From: Streptomyces sp. NRRL WC-3618
Lineage (GTDB): Bacteria; Actinomycetota; Actinomycetes; Streptomycetales; Streptomycetaceae
Length of the DNA stretch: 64,000 bases
Reading direction: 5' to 3'
Assembly (NCBI RefSeq): GCF_001280005.1
Contig: NZ_LGDW01000237.1
Span: 10,549 to 74,548 of the forward strand
The notes under the pieces were generated by a model. The model was not told the DNA's origin. It worked only from the letters and a program-made list of their open reading frames with translations, and made no database searches. A program made the position numbers and the translations under genes. Shown here one piece after another: positions 1 through 8,147 of the stretch (position 1 is the first letter of the stretch; the number at the start of each line of letters is the position of its first letter).

Positions 1-225
1 CGTCACCTCCTTGTCGACGTCATCGCTGTCCACGTAGAGAGTCGCGCCGTCGATGTGATGTCCGCAGACCATCATGACGCCGACCAGATGACCGTCGTCG
101 GTCACCGAGATGCCCGCGACGGCGTCAATGGGAACCGTGCACCCAGAGGTTGCGGCCAGGGCCGCGCAGACAGCGAAGGCGGCGGCGGATCGTCTGAGTT
201 TGGGCGACGAAGTGGTTGACGGCAC
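1..225 (-). CDS. Putative lipoprotein, C-terminus cut by the window edge
   Basis: An open frame of 75 codons starts at a GTG and runs off the left edge, so the C-terminal part is missing. The N-terminus has a basic start followed by an Ala-rich hydrophobic stretch that ends in a lipobox-like sequence (LAATSGC), so the mature protein should be lipid-anchored outside the cell. After the Cys the visible part (GHLVGVMMVCGHHIDGA) matches no family I recognise; similar short lipoproteins are common in Streptomyces. The start is supported by a purine-rich AGGGGGA five bases upstream. Seen: signal and lipobox. Inferred: surface location. Function unknown. Confidence 0.65.
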   Translation of the reverse strand, partial: MPSTTSSPKLRRSAAAFAVCAALAATSGCTVPIDAVAGISVTDDGHLVGVMMVCGHHIDGATLYVDSDDVDKEVT

Positions 226-420
226 GGTGTCCCCCTGATGTACCCCTGACCTGGGGGCACGCAGCCGTACCCCCTCCACACCGGATGGTAGGGACGATCC
301 GCGTCGAGTCGCGGTGCCGCCGCCCACCCGTTGCGCGCTCGTTGTGGCCCTGTGGCCGGAGTTGGCGCCTGACGTGGGGGCAGGTGCCGTTCGTAGCCTC
401 GGTGATGGTGGACAGCTCGG

Positions 421-448
421 GGCGGGCCCCGGAATCCCGGGGCCCGCC
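421..448 (-). terminator. Terminator-like hairpin after the flavin reductase gene
   Basis: A perfect 12-bp GC stem with a 4-base loop lies about 30 bp beyond the stop of the minus-strand reductase gene. No T-run follows, which is usual for Streptomyces terminators. The rest of the gap down to the lipoprotein start (226-420) shows nothing recognisable beyond that gene's ribosome-binding site. Confidence 0.6.
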
Positions 449-478
449 GATGCGTGCGCTTCGCACGGCGAACGGCCA

Positions 479-1126
479 CTACCCCCCGTACGGCCGCGCC
501 GCCCGCCCCTCCCTCAACGTCCGTCCCCACCACACCACTTGGTCCAGCATCGTCTTCGCCGCCGCGTCCGGTCCCGACGGGTCCCTCAGTTGTCCCTCGT
601 CGTCGAAGGACGCGCCCGCGTTGTGGAAGGACACCGTGTCCCGGACCGTCGTCGCGTGGAGTTCCGCGAAGACCTGGCGGAGATGTTCGACCGCGCGAAG
701 ACCTCCGGAGAGGCCGCCGTACGAGACGAAGGCGACCGGTTTGGCCTGCCACTCCGTGTAGTGCCAGTCGATGAGGTTCTTGAGGGCGGCCGGGTAGGAG
801 TGGTTGTACTCGGGGGTCAGGACGATGAACGCGTCGGCGGCCGACAGTTTCGGGGTGATCGCCGACAGTTCTGCCCTCGTGGCCGCGTCGGCCGCGAACG
901 TCGTCGGGAGCGCCGTTTCCGCGACGTCCACGACCTCCGCCACGAGGTCGTCGCGGGCCCCCAGCCGGTTCAGGATCCAGGCGGCCACGACCGGGCCGAA
1001 GCGGCCTTCCCGGTTACTGCCGACGACGACAGTGACACGTACAGGTTCGAGAGATTTGAACGGTTCGACAGGTTCAACGGGTTCAACGGGTTCAACGGGT
1101 TCAACGGGTTCAGTCAGTGTCTGCAT
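479..1126 (-). CDS. NAD(P)H-dependent FMN reductase family protein, SoxR-type target
   Basis: This is a 215-residue flavodoxin-like NAD(P)H:FMN/quinone reductase. It carries the FMN phosphate-loop motif VGSNREGRFG near residue 36, LTPEYNHSYPAALKNLIDW in the middle, and a YGGLSGG segment that binds the isoalloxazine ring. Such enzymes reduce flavins, quinones or azo and nitro compounds in the cytoplasm. The N-terminus is odd: a run of Val-Glu-Pro repeats encoded by 9-bp tandem repeats precedes the real fold. No good ribosome-binding site is seen before the ATG, and the SoxR-type promoter sits so close that the transcript may be leaderless. From memory, S. coelicolor SCO2478, a SoxR-regulon reductase, lies at the equivalent place. 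Family is certain; substrate is not. Confidence 0.9.
   Translation of the reverse strand: MQTLTEPVEPVEPVEPVEPVEPFKSLEPVRVTVVVGSNREGRFGPVVAAWILNRLGARDDLVAEVVDVAETALPTTFAADAATRAELSAITPKLSAADAFIVLTPEYNHSYPAALKNLIDWHYTEWQAKPVAFVSYGGLSGGLRAVEHLRQVFAELHATTVRDTVSFHNAGASFDDEGQLRDPSGPDAAAKTMLDQVVWWGRTLREGRAARPYGG
1062..1115. repeat. 9-bp tandem repeat in the reductase N-terminus
   Basis: Four perfect copies of a 9-bp unit (GGTTCAACG on the plus strand) are flanked by one imperfect copy on each side. They encode Val-Glu-Pro units. The unit is a multiple of three, so slippage would change protein length without shifting frame. Confidence 0.85.
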
Positions 1127-1142
1127 GCGCTACAGCCTCGTA

Positions 1143-1160
1143 CCTCAAGTTTTCTTGAGG
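1143..1160 (-). promoter_or_regulatory. SoxR box
   Basis: An 18-bp dyad with perfect 7-bp arms (CCTCAAG and CTTGAGG) around a TTTT core matches the known sox-box CCTCAAGTTAACTTGAGG apart from the centre. A minus-strand TTGACC (1164-1159) overlaps it as a -35. A MerR-type 19-bp spacer leads to GAGGCT (1139-1134) as a weak -10. SoxR is a [2Fe-2S] redox sensor that in Streptomyces responds to redox-active compounds. Confidence 0.88.
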
Positions 1161-1413
1161 TCAAGCCGTCTGTCCGCACCCCCTCCGGGTCACCCGTTCA
1201 CACCCCCCGCCCGCGCCCATCCGGTTCTCTTTCACGACACTTCCCCAGTACGGCGATGACCTGCCGAAACGCCGACGCGCGCACCGTTTCCGGCCGTCCC
1301 GGGCCAGCCGAACACCCTATTTCTGACGGCCCTTCAGGAAGCGCGTCCGCGCCACTGCCACTTACCTCGGAAGCAGACCACCCCGTTCGCGAGCTCTCGG
1401 AGGAGCCAGGCCG

Positions 1414-1980
1414 ATGCGACGCACCGCCTCCCGTCTGCTGACCGGTACAGCGCTCGCCGTCGCCCTCGTGGGACCGGCGACGGTCGTCGCCGCGCCCGCG
1501 TACGGCGCTACCGGCGGCATCGGCAGCGGTGGCGCCCTGGAGGTGTACCCGAAGACCGTCACCCCCGGTACTCAGGTCACCGTCAACACGACGGCCTGCG
1601 GAGCGGGCGGTACCGCCGCCGGTGATGCCAGCGCGGTGGGCGCCGGGGCCTTCGTTCTCGCGCCCGGTACGCACAAGGAGGTCGCCGTCGGGCAGTTCCG
1701 GGTGCCGCCGGGCGCGCAGCCGGGGACGTACGAGATCGTCGCCCGGTGTGACCGGCAGGGGGGCGGACGGGAGGTCAGTGGGGATCTTGTCGTCACGCTC
1801 ACCTCCACCCGTATGCCCATGGCCGTTCCCGTACAGCCCAGGGGGAGTGTGAAGACGGGGGTCGGTGGCGCGCTCGGTCCCGACCCCGTGCAGACCGCGG
1901 CCGGCGTGGCGGCTCTCGCCGTCGCCGCCGCGGGCGGTACCTGGCTCCTGCATCGCCGGGCGAGAGGCGACAGGATCTGA
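1414..1980 (+). CDS. Secreted protein with C-terminal membrane anchor
   Basis: The 188-residue product has a clear signal peptide (residues 1-31, cleavage near AYGA), an extracellular domain of about 115 residues with one Cys pair (TACG and ARCD), and a single C-terminal hydrophobic segment followed by a basic tail (HRRARGDR). This is the shape of a surface protein. The tail has no LPXTG or LAXTG sorting motif, although a sortase gene follows 174 bp downstream on the same strand. A strong GGAGGAG ribosome-binding site lies nine bases before the ATG. The pair recurs in Streptomyces, but the role is unknown. Confidence 0.8.
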   Translation: MRRTASRLLTGTALAVALVGPATVVAAPAYGATGGIGSGGALEVYPKTVTPGTQVTVNTTACGAGGTAAGDASAVGAGAFVLAPGTHKEVAVGQFRVPPGAQPGTYEIVARCDRQGGGREVSGDLVVTLTSTRMPMAVPVQPRGSVKTGVGGALGPDPVQTAAGVAALAVAAAGGTWLLHRRARGDRI

Positions 1981-2154
1981 CGGACACCCTCCGCCGTCCG
2001 TCTGCGGTACCGCGTGTCCCCCTCCCTCCGGGTCCGAGGCCCCTCGCGGCCCGGAGGGGGGCCAGGGCAGCAGAACATCAGGGAGAAATAGGGGACCAGG
2101 GCACAGCCACGGGCGCAGGGATGTGCCCCGGCACGGGCATCCGGGAGGGTCACA

Positions 2155-2844
2155 GTGCGTCGATTCACCAACCTCGTCATAGCCGTCGTCACCGTCGTCG
2201 CCCTCTGCTCAGGCGCCTGGCTGGTGCGCGGCGGCCGTGAGACACACGCCCCGCCGCAGCCGTCCGCCGCTCAGGCCCGTACGCGGCCCGCCGACCCCCG
2301 GCCGGCCGTACCGGAGTCCCCCGCGCTCCCGCCCTCCCCGCCCCTCCGGATCCGCATCCCCGCCATCGGTGTGAACGCCCCGCTGATGGGCCTCGGCCTC
2401 ACCGCCACCGGCAGCCTGGAGGTACCGCCCGCCGAGCGCGAGGACCTCGCCGGCTGGTACGAGGCCGGCACGGTACCCGGGGAGACGGGCACCGCGATCG
2501 TCGCCGGGCACGTCGACAACGCCGACGGTCCCTCGGTCTTCTACCGCCTCGGCGCCGTGGAGAAGGGCGGCGCGATCGAGGTCGAGCGCGTCGACGGAAG
2601 CACCGCTCGCTTCACCGTCGACGCCGTCGAGGTCTACGCCAAGGACCACTTCCCGGACGAGAAGGTGTACGGCGCCGCGTCCCGCCCCGAGCTGCGGGTC
2701 ATCACCTGCGGCGGCCCCTACTCACCCCGTACGGGATACACCGGCAACGTCGTCGTCTTCGCCCACCTCACCGGCGGCACCCCGCGCCCGCCGAGCGCCG
2801 CTACGCCAGCCACTGCTGGTACGCCAGATTCGCCACCAGCGTGA
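2155..2844 (+). CDS. Class F-like sortase
   Basis: This 229-residue protein is a membrane-anchored sortase. It has an N-terminal hydrophobic anchor (residues 7-25), a Pro/Ala-rich linker to about residue 60, and the catalytic beta-barrel. The catalytic triad can be read as His in VAGHVDN, Cys in VITCGGPY and Arg in the following SPRTGY. Sortases cut a C-terminal sorting signal and transfer the protein to a nucleophile at the cell surface. The compact TCGG type resembles the actinobacterial class F enzymes. The GTG start is supported by GGGAGGGT five bases upstream. The 3' end overlaps the convergent TSUP gene by 44 bp. The nearest candidate partner is the secreted protein upstream, which lacks an obvious sorting motif. 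Confidence 0.88.
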   Translation: MRRFTNLVIAVVTVVALCSGAWLVRGGRETHAPPQPSAAQARTRPADPRPAVPESPALPPSPPLRIRIPAIGVNAPLMGLGLTATGSLEVPPAEREDLAGWYEAGTVPGETGTAIVAGHVDNADGPSVFYRLGAVEKGGAIEVERVDGSTARFTVDAVEVYAKDHFPDEKVYGAASRPELRVITCGGPYSPRTGYTGNVVVFAHLTGGTPRPPSAATPATAGTPDSPPA

Positions 2845-3586
2845 ACACCACCACCAGCAGCACCACCCGCACGAACCCGCTCCCCTTCTTCAGCGCCGTA
2901 TGCGCCCCCACCATCCCGCCGACCAGGTTGAACGCGGCCAGCAGCGCGCCCAGTTGCCAGTACACCGTGCCCTGCCAGGCGAAGATCGCGAGGGCGCCCG
3001 CGTTGGTGCAGCAGTTGACGATCTTGGCGGTGGCCGACGCGGTCACCAGGTCGAGGTGGAGCAGCGCGGTGAGCGCGAGGACGAGGAACGTGCCCGTGCC
3101 GGGGCCGATGAGACCGTCGTAGAAGCCGATGCCGAGGCCGGCGAGTCCGATCGCGGCGAGGACGCGGCGCGCGGAGACCGGGGTGGTCGCCGGGGCCGTA
3201 CCGAAGGCGGGCCGGAAGATCACGAAGGCGCCGACGCCGAGCAGGACGACCATGATGACCGGCTTCAGGGTGTCCGTGCTCATGCCGGCCGCGACGAACG
3301 CCCCGGCCGTCGATCCGGCGACCGCCGCCAGTCCGATGCGTACCGCGAGGCGTACGTCCACCGGCGCCTTGCGTGCGTACGTCACGGCCGCGCCCGTGGT
3401 GCCGACGATCGCCATGGCCTTGTTGGTGCCGAGCGCGTACTGCGCCGCCGACGACGTGTCCGGCAGCCCCAGCAGCAGTACGGGCATCATCAGCAGGCCG
3501 CCGCCGCCCACGACGGCGTCGATCCAGCCGGCCGCGAGCGCGGCGAGACAGAGGGCGGCGACCAGGGGCAGCGATATGTCAGGCAT
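2801..3586 (-). CDS. TSUP family (TauE/SafE) membrane permease
   Basis: The 261-residue product is nearly all transmembrane helix. It has the family's duplicated glycine-rich signature: AGWIDAVVGGGGLLMMPVLL near the N-terminus, and a second half-repeat with GFYDGLIGPGTGTF. TSUP proteins move sulfite, sulfoacetate or related organosulfur anions; the substrate here cannot be told. I chose the ATG at 3586, since the in-frame extension upstream is basic and non-membrane, and the hydrophobic N-terminus starts right after this Met. It is divergent from the nitrite reductase operon, so the 3587-3807 gap holds both promoters. Confidence 0.88.
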   Translation of the reverse strand: MPDISLPLVAALCLAALAAGWIDAVVGGGGLLMMPVLLLGLPDTSSAAQYALGTNKAMAIVGTTGAAVTYARKAPVDVRLAVRIGLAAVAGSTAGAFVAAGMSTDTLKPVIMVVLLGVGAFVIFRPAFGTAPATTPVSARRVLAAIGLAGLGIGFYDGLIGPGTGTFLVLALTALLHLDLVTASATAKIVNCCTNAGALAIFAWQGTVYWQLGALLAAFNLVGGMVGAHTALKKGSGFVRVVLLVVVFTLVANLAYQQWLA

Positions 3587-3746
3587 GATCGCGAGCTTAG
3601 GTCGCGTCTCTGACGGCCAGGACAGCGGATGGTTTTCGGCCGTAGCGGTGGAGGCCCTGTCTGCCGTATGGTTCCCGCACCTCACAGCCGCCTTTCGCGC
3701 GCCCGCCGAACCCTCACACCCCTCCCCCGCCCCCGCTGAGGGAAGC

Positions 3747-3795
3747 GTGTCCCCCGGGAAACAGACGTGATGCTGCCGGGTAACACCGGCAACGC
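3747..3795 (+). promoter_or_regulatory. Putative GlnR operator of the nitrite reductase operon
   Basis: GTGTC, six bases, then GAAAC (3747-3762) matches one full GlnR a-site/b-site unit. A second GTAAC (3780) is followed by six bases and AACGC, a poorer match. GlnR is the nitrogen regulator known to control nirB in S. coelicolor. The elements lie 13-61 bp before the first start codon. Confidence 0.6.
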
Positions 3796-3807
3796 ACGCT
3801 GCGGTAC

Positions 3808-5094
3808 ATGACCTCGAATGCGCGTGTGGTGGTGATCGGCGCCGGGCTCGCGGGCGTACGGCTCGCCCGGCGGCTCGGCGAGCTCGGCCTGTCCGCCTCG
3901 GACGTCGTGCTCGTCGGCGAGGAGGAGCACCGCCCGTACAACAGGGTGCTGCTCGCCGAGGTCCTCGCCGGGCGGTACGCCCCCGAGGTGATCGCCCTGC
4001 CGACGCCGGACCGGCTGGTCCGGGCCCGCGCCGAGCACGTCGACCGGGCCGAGCGGATCGTGCACTGCTCCGACGGGTCGTCGATCGCGTACGAAACGCT
4101 GGTGCTGGCGACGGGCTCCAACCCCGTACTCCCGCCCCTGCGCGGGCTGTTCACCCCGGACCACGAACTCCCGGAAGGCGTCCACGCGTTCCGCACGATG
4201 GACGACTGCCTCGGTCTGTCCGAGGCCGTACGTCCGGGGGTGCGGGCCGTCGTCATCGGCGGCGGGCTCCTCGGTGTCTCCGCCGCCCGCGCCCTCGCCG
4301 TACGCGGCGCGCAGGTCGTCCTCGCCCAGCAGGCCGAGCGCCTGATGGAACGTCAGCTCGACCCTGGCGCCTCGGAGTTGGTGCTGCGGCACCTCGAGGA
4401 GCTGGACGTCGAGGTGCACACCGAGTGCCGGGTGCGCAACGTGCGCTGTGTGGGCGGCAGGGTCCGCTCGGTCGAACTGGCCGACCACTACGCCCTCGAC
4501 GCCGACCTCGTCGTCCTGGCCTGCGGTGTCCACCCCCGGGTGGGGCTCGCGCGCGACGCGGGGCTCGCCGTGCACAAGGGCATCCTCGTCGACGACGAAC
4601 TGCGCACCTCCGACCCGCACATCCGGGCCCTCGGGGACTGCGCCCAGCACCAGGGAACGATCTACGGTCTGGCCACCCCGGCCCTCGAACAGGCCGAAGT
4701 ACTGGCTGAGTTGATCGCGGGCGAGGCAGGCGCGTCGAGCGTTTCGAGTGAGGCCGGCGCTTCGGGTGGCACCGCCGCCCGGTACACCGGCACCCGTGCC
4801 CTCACCCGGCTCACCCTCACCGACTTCACCGCCGACACCGGCAACCCCTTCGATCTCGCCGCGTTCGGCGAGCCGACCCCCCGCCCCGGCGACGACGTCA
4901 TCCAGCTCGCCGACGCCACCCGGGGCACGTACCGCAAGGTCGTCGTCCGTGACGACCGGCTGGTAGGCGGGGTGCTCGTCGGCGAACTCGGCACCGTCGG
5001 CGCCCTCGCGCGCGCCTGGGAGGGAGCAGAGCCGCTCCCCACCGACGGCGGCCCCTTGCTCCACCTGCTCACCAACGATGGAGGCTCCTCATGA
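3808..5094 (+). CDS. NirB-like FAD/NAD(P)-dependent oxidoreductase
   Basis: This 428-residue flavoprotein has two Rossmann folds: the FAD site GAGLAGVRLARRL at residue 12 and the NAD(P)H site GGGLLGVSAARAL near residue 150. A GDCAQH flavin-binding segment lies near residue 277. It resembles the N-terminal half of NirB but has no [2Fe-2S], siroheme or 4Fe-4S cysteines. It may therefore be an electron-input subunit or accessory reductase for nitrite reduction. Its stop overlaps the nirB start by 4 bp (ATGA), so the two are translationally coupled. The internal segment around residues 310-325 is Ala/Ser/Gly-rich and looks like a loop expansion. No strong ribosome-binding site is seen, so the start is moderately sure. 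Confidence 0.85.
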   Translation: MTSNARVVVIGAGLAGVRLARRLGELGLSASDVVLVGEEEHRPYNRVLLAEVLAGRYAPEVIALPTPDRLVRARAEHVDRAERIVHCSDGSSIAYETLVLATGSNPVLPPLRGLFTPDHELPEGVHAFRTMDDCLGLSEAVRPGVRAVVIGGGLLGVSAARALAVRGAQVVLAQQAERLMERQLDPGASELVLRHLEELDVEVHTECRVRNVRCVGGRVRSVELADHYALDADLVVLACGVHPRVGLARDAGLAVHKGILVDDELRTSDPHIRALGDCAQHQGTIYGLATPALEQAEVLAELIAGEAGASSVSSEAGASGGTAARYTGTRALTRLTLTDFTADTGNPFDLAAFGEPTPRPGDDVIQLADATRGTYRKVVVRDDRLVGGVLVGELGTVGALARAWEGAEPLPTDGGPLLHLLTNDGGSS

Positions 5095-7706
5095 CCGCCA
5101 CTGATGGGGCCACCCCCACAATCGTCCTCGTCGGCCACGGCATGGTCGGCCAGCGCTTCCTCGAAGCGCTCGCCGAGCGCGGCCTGACCGCCGCCCACCG
5201 GGTGGTCGTACTGTGCGAGGAACCGCGTCCGGCGTACGACCGCGTGGCGCTGACCTCGTACTTCTCGGGCAAGACGCCCGAGGACCTCTCGATGACCGAC
5301 CTGGCGTTCATCGAGAAGGAGGGCATCGAGCTGCACATCGGTGACCCCGCCGAGACCATCGACCGCGAGGCGAAGCGGGTGACCGCCCGCTCGGGTCTGG
5401 TCGTCGACTACGACATCCTGGTCCTGGCCACCGGCTCCTACCCCTTCGTACCGCCGGTCCCGGGCAAGGACGCCAAGGGCTGCTTCGTCTACCGCACCAT
5501 CGACGACCTCCTCGCCATCGAGGAGTACGCCAGTACCCGTACGACGGGTGCCGTGGTCGGCGGTGGTCTGCTCGGACTCGAGGCGGCCGGCGCGCTGAAG
5601 GGCCTCGGACTCACCTCCCACATCGTCGAGTTCGCGCCGCGGCTGATGCCGGTGCAGGTCGACGACGGCGGCGGCGCGGCGCTGCTGCGCACCATCGAGG
5701 ACATGGGCCTGTCCGTCCACACGGGCGTGGGCACGCAGGAGATCGTCGTCGGCGAGGACGGCGCGGTCACCGGGATGAAGCTGTCCGACGGCAGCGAACT
5801 CGCCACCGACCTGGTGGTGTTCAGCGCCGGTGTCCGGCCGAGGGACCAACTCGCCCGGGACTGCGGCCTGTCCGTCGGTGAGCGCGGCGGCATCACGGTC
5901 GACGAGCAGTGCCGTACGGTCAGCGACCCGCATGTCTTCGCGATCGGCGAGTGCGCGCTCGCCGCCGACGGCCGGGTGTACGGCCTGGTCGCCCCCGGTT
6001 ACGAGCAGGCCGAGACGGCCGCCGCGACCATCGCCGCCGACGAGGCGGAGCAGTTGTCGTTCACGGGCGCCGACCTCTCCACCAAGCTGAAGCTGCTCGG
6101 TGTCGACGTGGCGTCGTTCGGCGACGCGCACGGCACCGCCGAGGACTGCCTCGACGTCGTCTACTCCGACTCCCGCTCGGGTATCTACAAGAAGCTCGTC
6201 ATCGGCCGCGACGGCACGCTGCTCGGCGGCATCCTCGTCGGCGACGCGGAGGCCTACGGCACGCTGCGCGCGTTCACCGGTACGGTTCCGCCGGTCTCCC
6301 CCGAGTCCCTGGTGCTCCCGGCCGGCGCGGGCGGCCCGGTCCAGCTCGGCCCGACGGCGCTGCCGGACACCGCGATCATCTGCTCCTGCAACAACGTCAC
6401 CAAGGGCACGATCCGGGGCGCGGTCACCGAGCACAGCTGCACATCCGTGCCCGAGGTGAAGAAGTGCACCAAGGCCGGTACGACGTGCGGGAGTTGCGTC
6501 AAGGTCCTCGGCCAGCTCGTCACCGCCGAGCTGGAGGCGAGCGGTGTCGTCGTCGACAAGGGCCTGTGCGGCTGCTTCGCGCAGACCCGCGAGGAGCTGT
6601 ACGAGATCGTCCTCGCCCTGCGTATCAACACCTACCAGGACCTGCTGGACCGTTACGGCCGCGACCACGCCAGGGGCGGTGACGGCTGCGACGTCTGCAA
6701 GCCGGCCGTCGCCTCGATCATCGCCTCCCTCGCCCCGACCATCGGTGCGAGCGGCTACGTCCTCGACGGCGAGCAGGCGGCGCTGCAGGAGACCAACGAC
6801 CACTTCCTCGCCAACCTCCAGAAGAACGGCTCGTACTCCGTCGTCCCGCGCATCCCCGGCGGTGAGATCACCCCTGAGGGTCTGATCGTCATCGGGGAGA
6901 TCGCCCGCGACTTCGGCCTCTACACGAAGATCACCGGCGGTCAGCGGATCGACATGTTCGGCGCGCGCGTCGAGCAACTCCCGCTGATCTGGACGCGGTT
7001 GGTGGACGCCGGCTTCGAGTCGGGCCACGCCTACGGCAAGTCGCTGCGCACGGTGAAGTCCTGTGTCGGCCAGACCTGGTGCCGTTACGGCGTCCAGGAC
7101 TCCGTCCGGATGGCGATCGACCTGGAGCTGCGCTACCGGGGGCTCAGGTCGCCGCACAAGCTCAAGTCTGCGGTGTCGGGCTGCGCCCGCGAGTGCGCCG
7201 AGGCCCAGTCCAAGGACTTCGGCATCATCGCCACCTCGGGCGGCTGGAACCTGTACGTCGGCGGCAACGGCGGCGCGACCCCGCGCCACGCGGACCTGCT
7301 GGCCCAGGATCTGAACGACGCCGAACTGATCAGGCTGATCGACCGGTTCCTGATGTTCTACATCCGCACCGCCGACCGTCTTGAGCGCACGTCGACCTGG
7401 CTGGAGCGGCTCCCCGGCGGCCTGGACCACGTACGGGACGTGGTCGTGGAGGACTCCCTCGGCATCTGCGAGGAGCTGGAGTCGCTGATGACCGCGCATG
7501 TCGCCCACTACCGCGACGAGTGGGCCGACACCATCAACGACCCCGAGAAGCTCGCCCGGTTCGTGTCCTTCGTGAACGCGCCGGACACCCCGGACCCGGT
7601 CGTCGGCTTCGTCCCCGAGCGCGACCAGATCAAGCCCGACCTGCCGCTGCTGTCCATCGGCCTGCGCCCCGCCGACGACGTCCTGGAAGGAAGTGCCCAG
7701 CGATGA
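5091..7706 (+). CDS. nirB: Assimilatory nitrite reductase large subunit
   Basis: This is full-length NirB of 871 residues, which reduces nitrite to ammonium in the cytoplasm with NAD(P)H. Domains in order are: FAD and NAD(P)H Rossmann folds (to about 310); a BFD-type [2Fe-2S] segment starting with IICSCNNV (about 429) and ending with the TTCGSC cysteines; and the two ferredoxin-like and siroheme/4Fe-4S halves. The cluster and siroheme cysteines are CVGQTWC (about 656) and GCAREC (about 697). All expected cofactor residues are visible. It is coupled to the flavoprotein upstream and to nirD downstream by 4-bp overlaps, which suggests a single operon, probably nitrogen-controlled by GlnR. Confidence 0.96.
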   Translation: MTATDGATPTIVLVGHGMVGQRFLEALAERGLTAAHRVVVLCEEPRPAYDRVALTSYFSGKTPEDLSMTDLAFIEKEGIELHIGDPAETIDREAKRVTARSGLVVDYDILVLATGSYPFVPPVPGKDAKGCFVYRTIDDLLAIEEYASTRTTGAVVGGGLLGLEAAGALKGLGLTSHIVEFAPRLMPVQVDDGGGAALLRTIEDMGLSVHTGVGTQEIVVGEDGAVTGMKLSDGSELATDLVVFSAGVRPRDQLARDCGLSVGERGGITVDEQCRTVSDPHVFAIGECALAADGRVYGLVAPGYEQAETAAATIAADEAEQLSFTGADLSTKLKLLGVDVASFGDAHGTAEDCLDVVYSDSRSGIYKKLVIGRDGTLLGGILVGDAEAYGTLRAFTGTVPPVSPESLVLPAGAGGPVQLGPTALPDTAIICSCNNVTKGTIRGAVTEHSCTSVPEVKKCTKAGTTCGSCVKVLGQLVTAELEASGVVVDKGLCGCFAQTREELYEIVLALRINTYQDLLDRYGRDHARGGDGCDVCKPAVASIIASLAPTIGASGYVLDGEQAALQETNDHFLANLQKNGSYSVVPRIPGGEITPEGLIVIGEIARDFGLYTKITGGQRIDMFGARVEQLPLIWTRLVDAGFESGHAYGKSLRTVKSCVGQTWCRYGVQDSVRMAIDLELRYRGLRSPHKLKSAVSGCARECAEAQSKDFGIIATSGGWNLYVGGNGGATPRHADLLAQDLNDAELIRLIDRFLMFYIRTADRLERTSTWLERLPGGLDHVRDVVVEDSLGICEELESLMTAHVAHYRDEWADTINDPEKLARFVSFVNAPDTPDPVVGFVPERDQIKPDLPLLSIGLRPADDVLEGSAQR

Positions 7707-8074
7707 CCCTGGCACCCGAGACGACCGACCTGAAGATCCAACTCCGCCTCGACAACAGCGCCGACGGCGACGACAGCTGGTTCACGGTCTGCGACCTGAG
7801 CCTCCTGCTGCCGGGCCGTGGAGTGGCGGCCCTGCTGCCCGACGGCCGGCAGGCCGCCGTCTTCCGCGACCGCGCGGGCGCCCTGTACGCCATCGACAAC
7901 CGTGACCCGTTCGGCGGCGCGGCGGTCCTCTCCCGCGGCCTGACCGGCACCCACCAGGGCCGCCCGTATGTCGCCTCGCCGCTCCTGAAGCAGCGCTTCG
8001 ACCTGGAGACGGGCCGCTGCCTGGACGACGAGACGGTGGCGGTGACGGCGTACGAGGTGCGTACCGCCGCCTGA
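7703..8074 (+). CDS. nirD: Nitrite reductase small subunit
   Basis: The 123-residue product has the Rieske-like fold of NirD without its Cys/His cluster ligands, as is normal for NirD. Recognisable segments are FTVCDLSLLLPGRGVAALL, RAGALYAIDNRDPFGGA and the C-terminal FDLETGRCLDDE. NirD partners NirB in the assimilatory enzyme. The ATG overlaps the nirB stop (ATGA) and GGAAGG lies about ten bases upstream. Much longer in-frame extensions exist, but they run antisense-like through nirB and are not real. Confidence 0.93.
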   Translation: MTLAPETTDLKIQLRLDNSADGDDSWFTVCDLSLLLPGRGVAALLPDGRQAAVFRDRAGALYAIDNRDPFGGAAVLSRGLTGTHQGRPYVASPLLKQRFDLETGRCLDDETVAVTAYEVRTAA

Positions 8075-8103
8075 CCCACCTGACCACCCGACTGATGCTG
8101 CTT

Positions 8104-8145
8104 GTGAGCGGCGCCCCGGCCTCAACCTGCCGGGGCGCCGCTCAC
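8104..8145. terminator. Bidirectional terminator hairpin between nirD and an SDR gene
   Basis: A perfect 16-bp stem (GTGAGCGGCGCCCCGG and its complement) with a 10-base loop sits between the two convergent stops. It is very likely shared by both transcripts. Confidence 0.85.
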
Positions 8146-8147
8146 GT

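Noticed and set aside
4662..7715. A 1017-codon open frame antisense to nirB
   Set aside because: The sense strand encodes a complete NirB with all cofactor motifs. The antisense product is low-complexity Asp/Val/Gly/Arg, the usual mirror of a high-GC gene.
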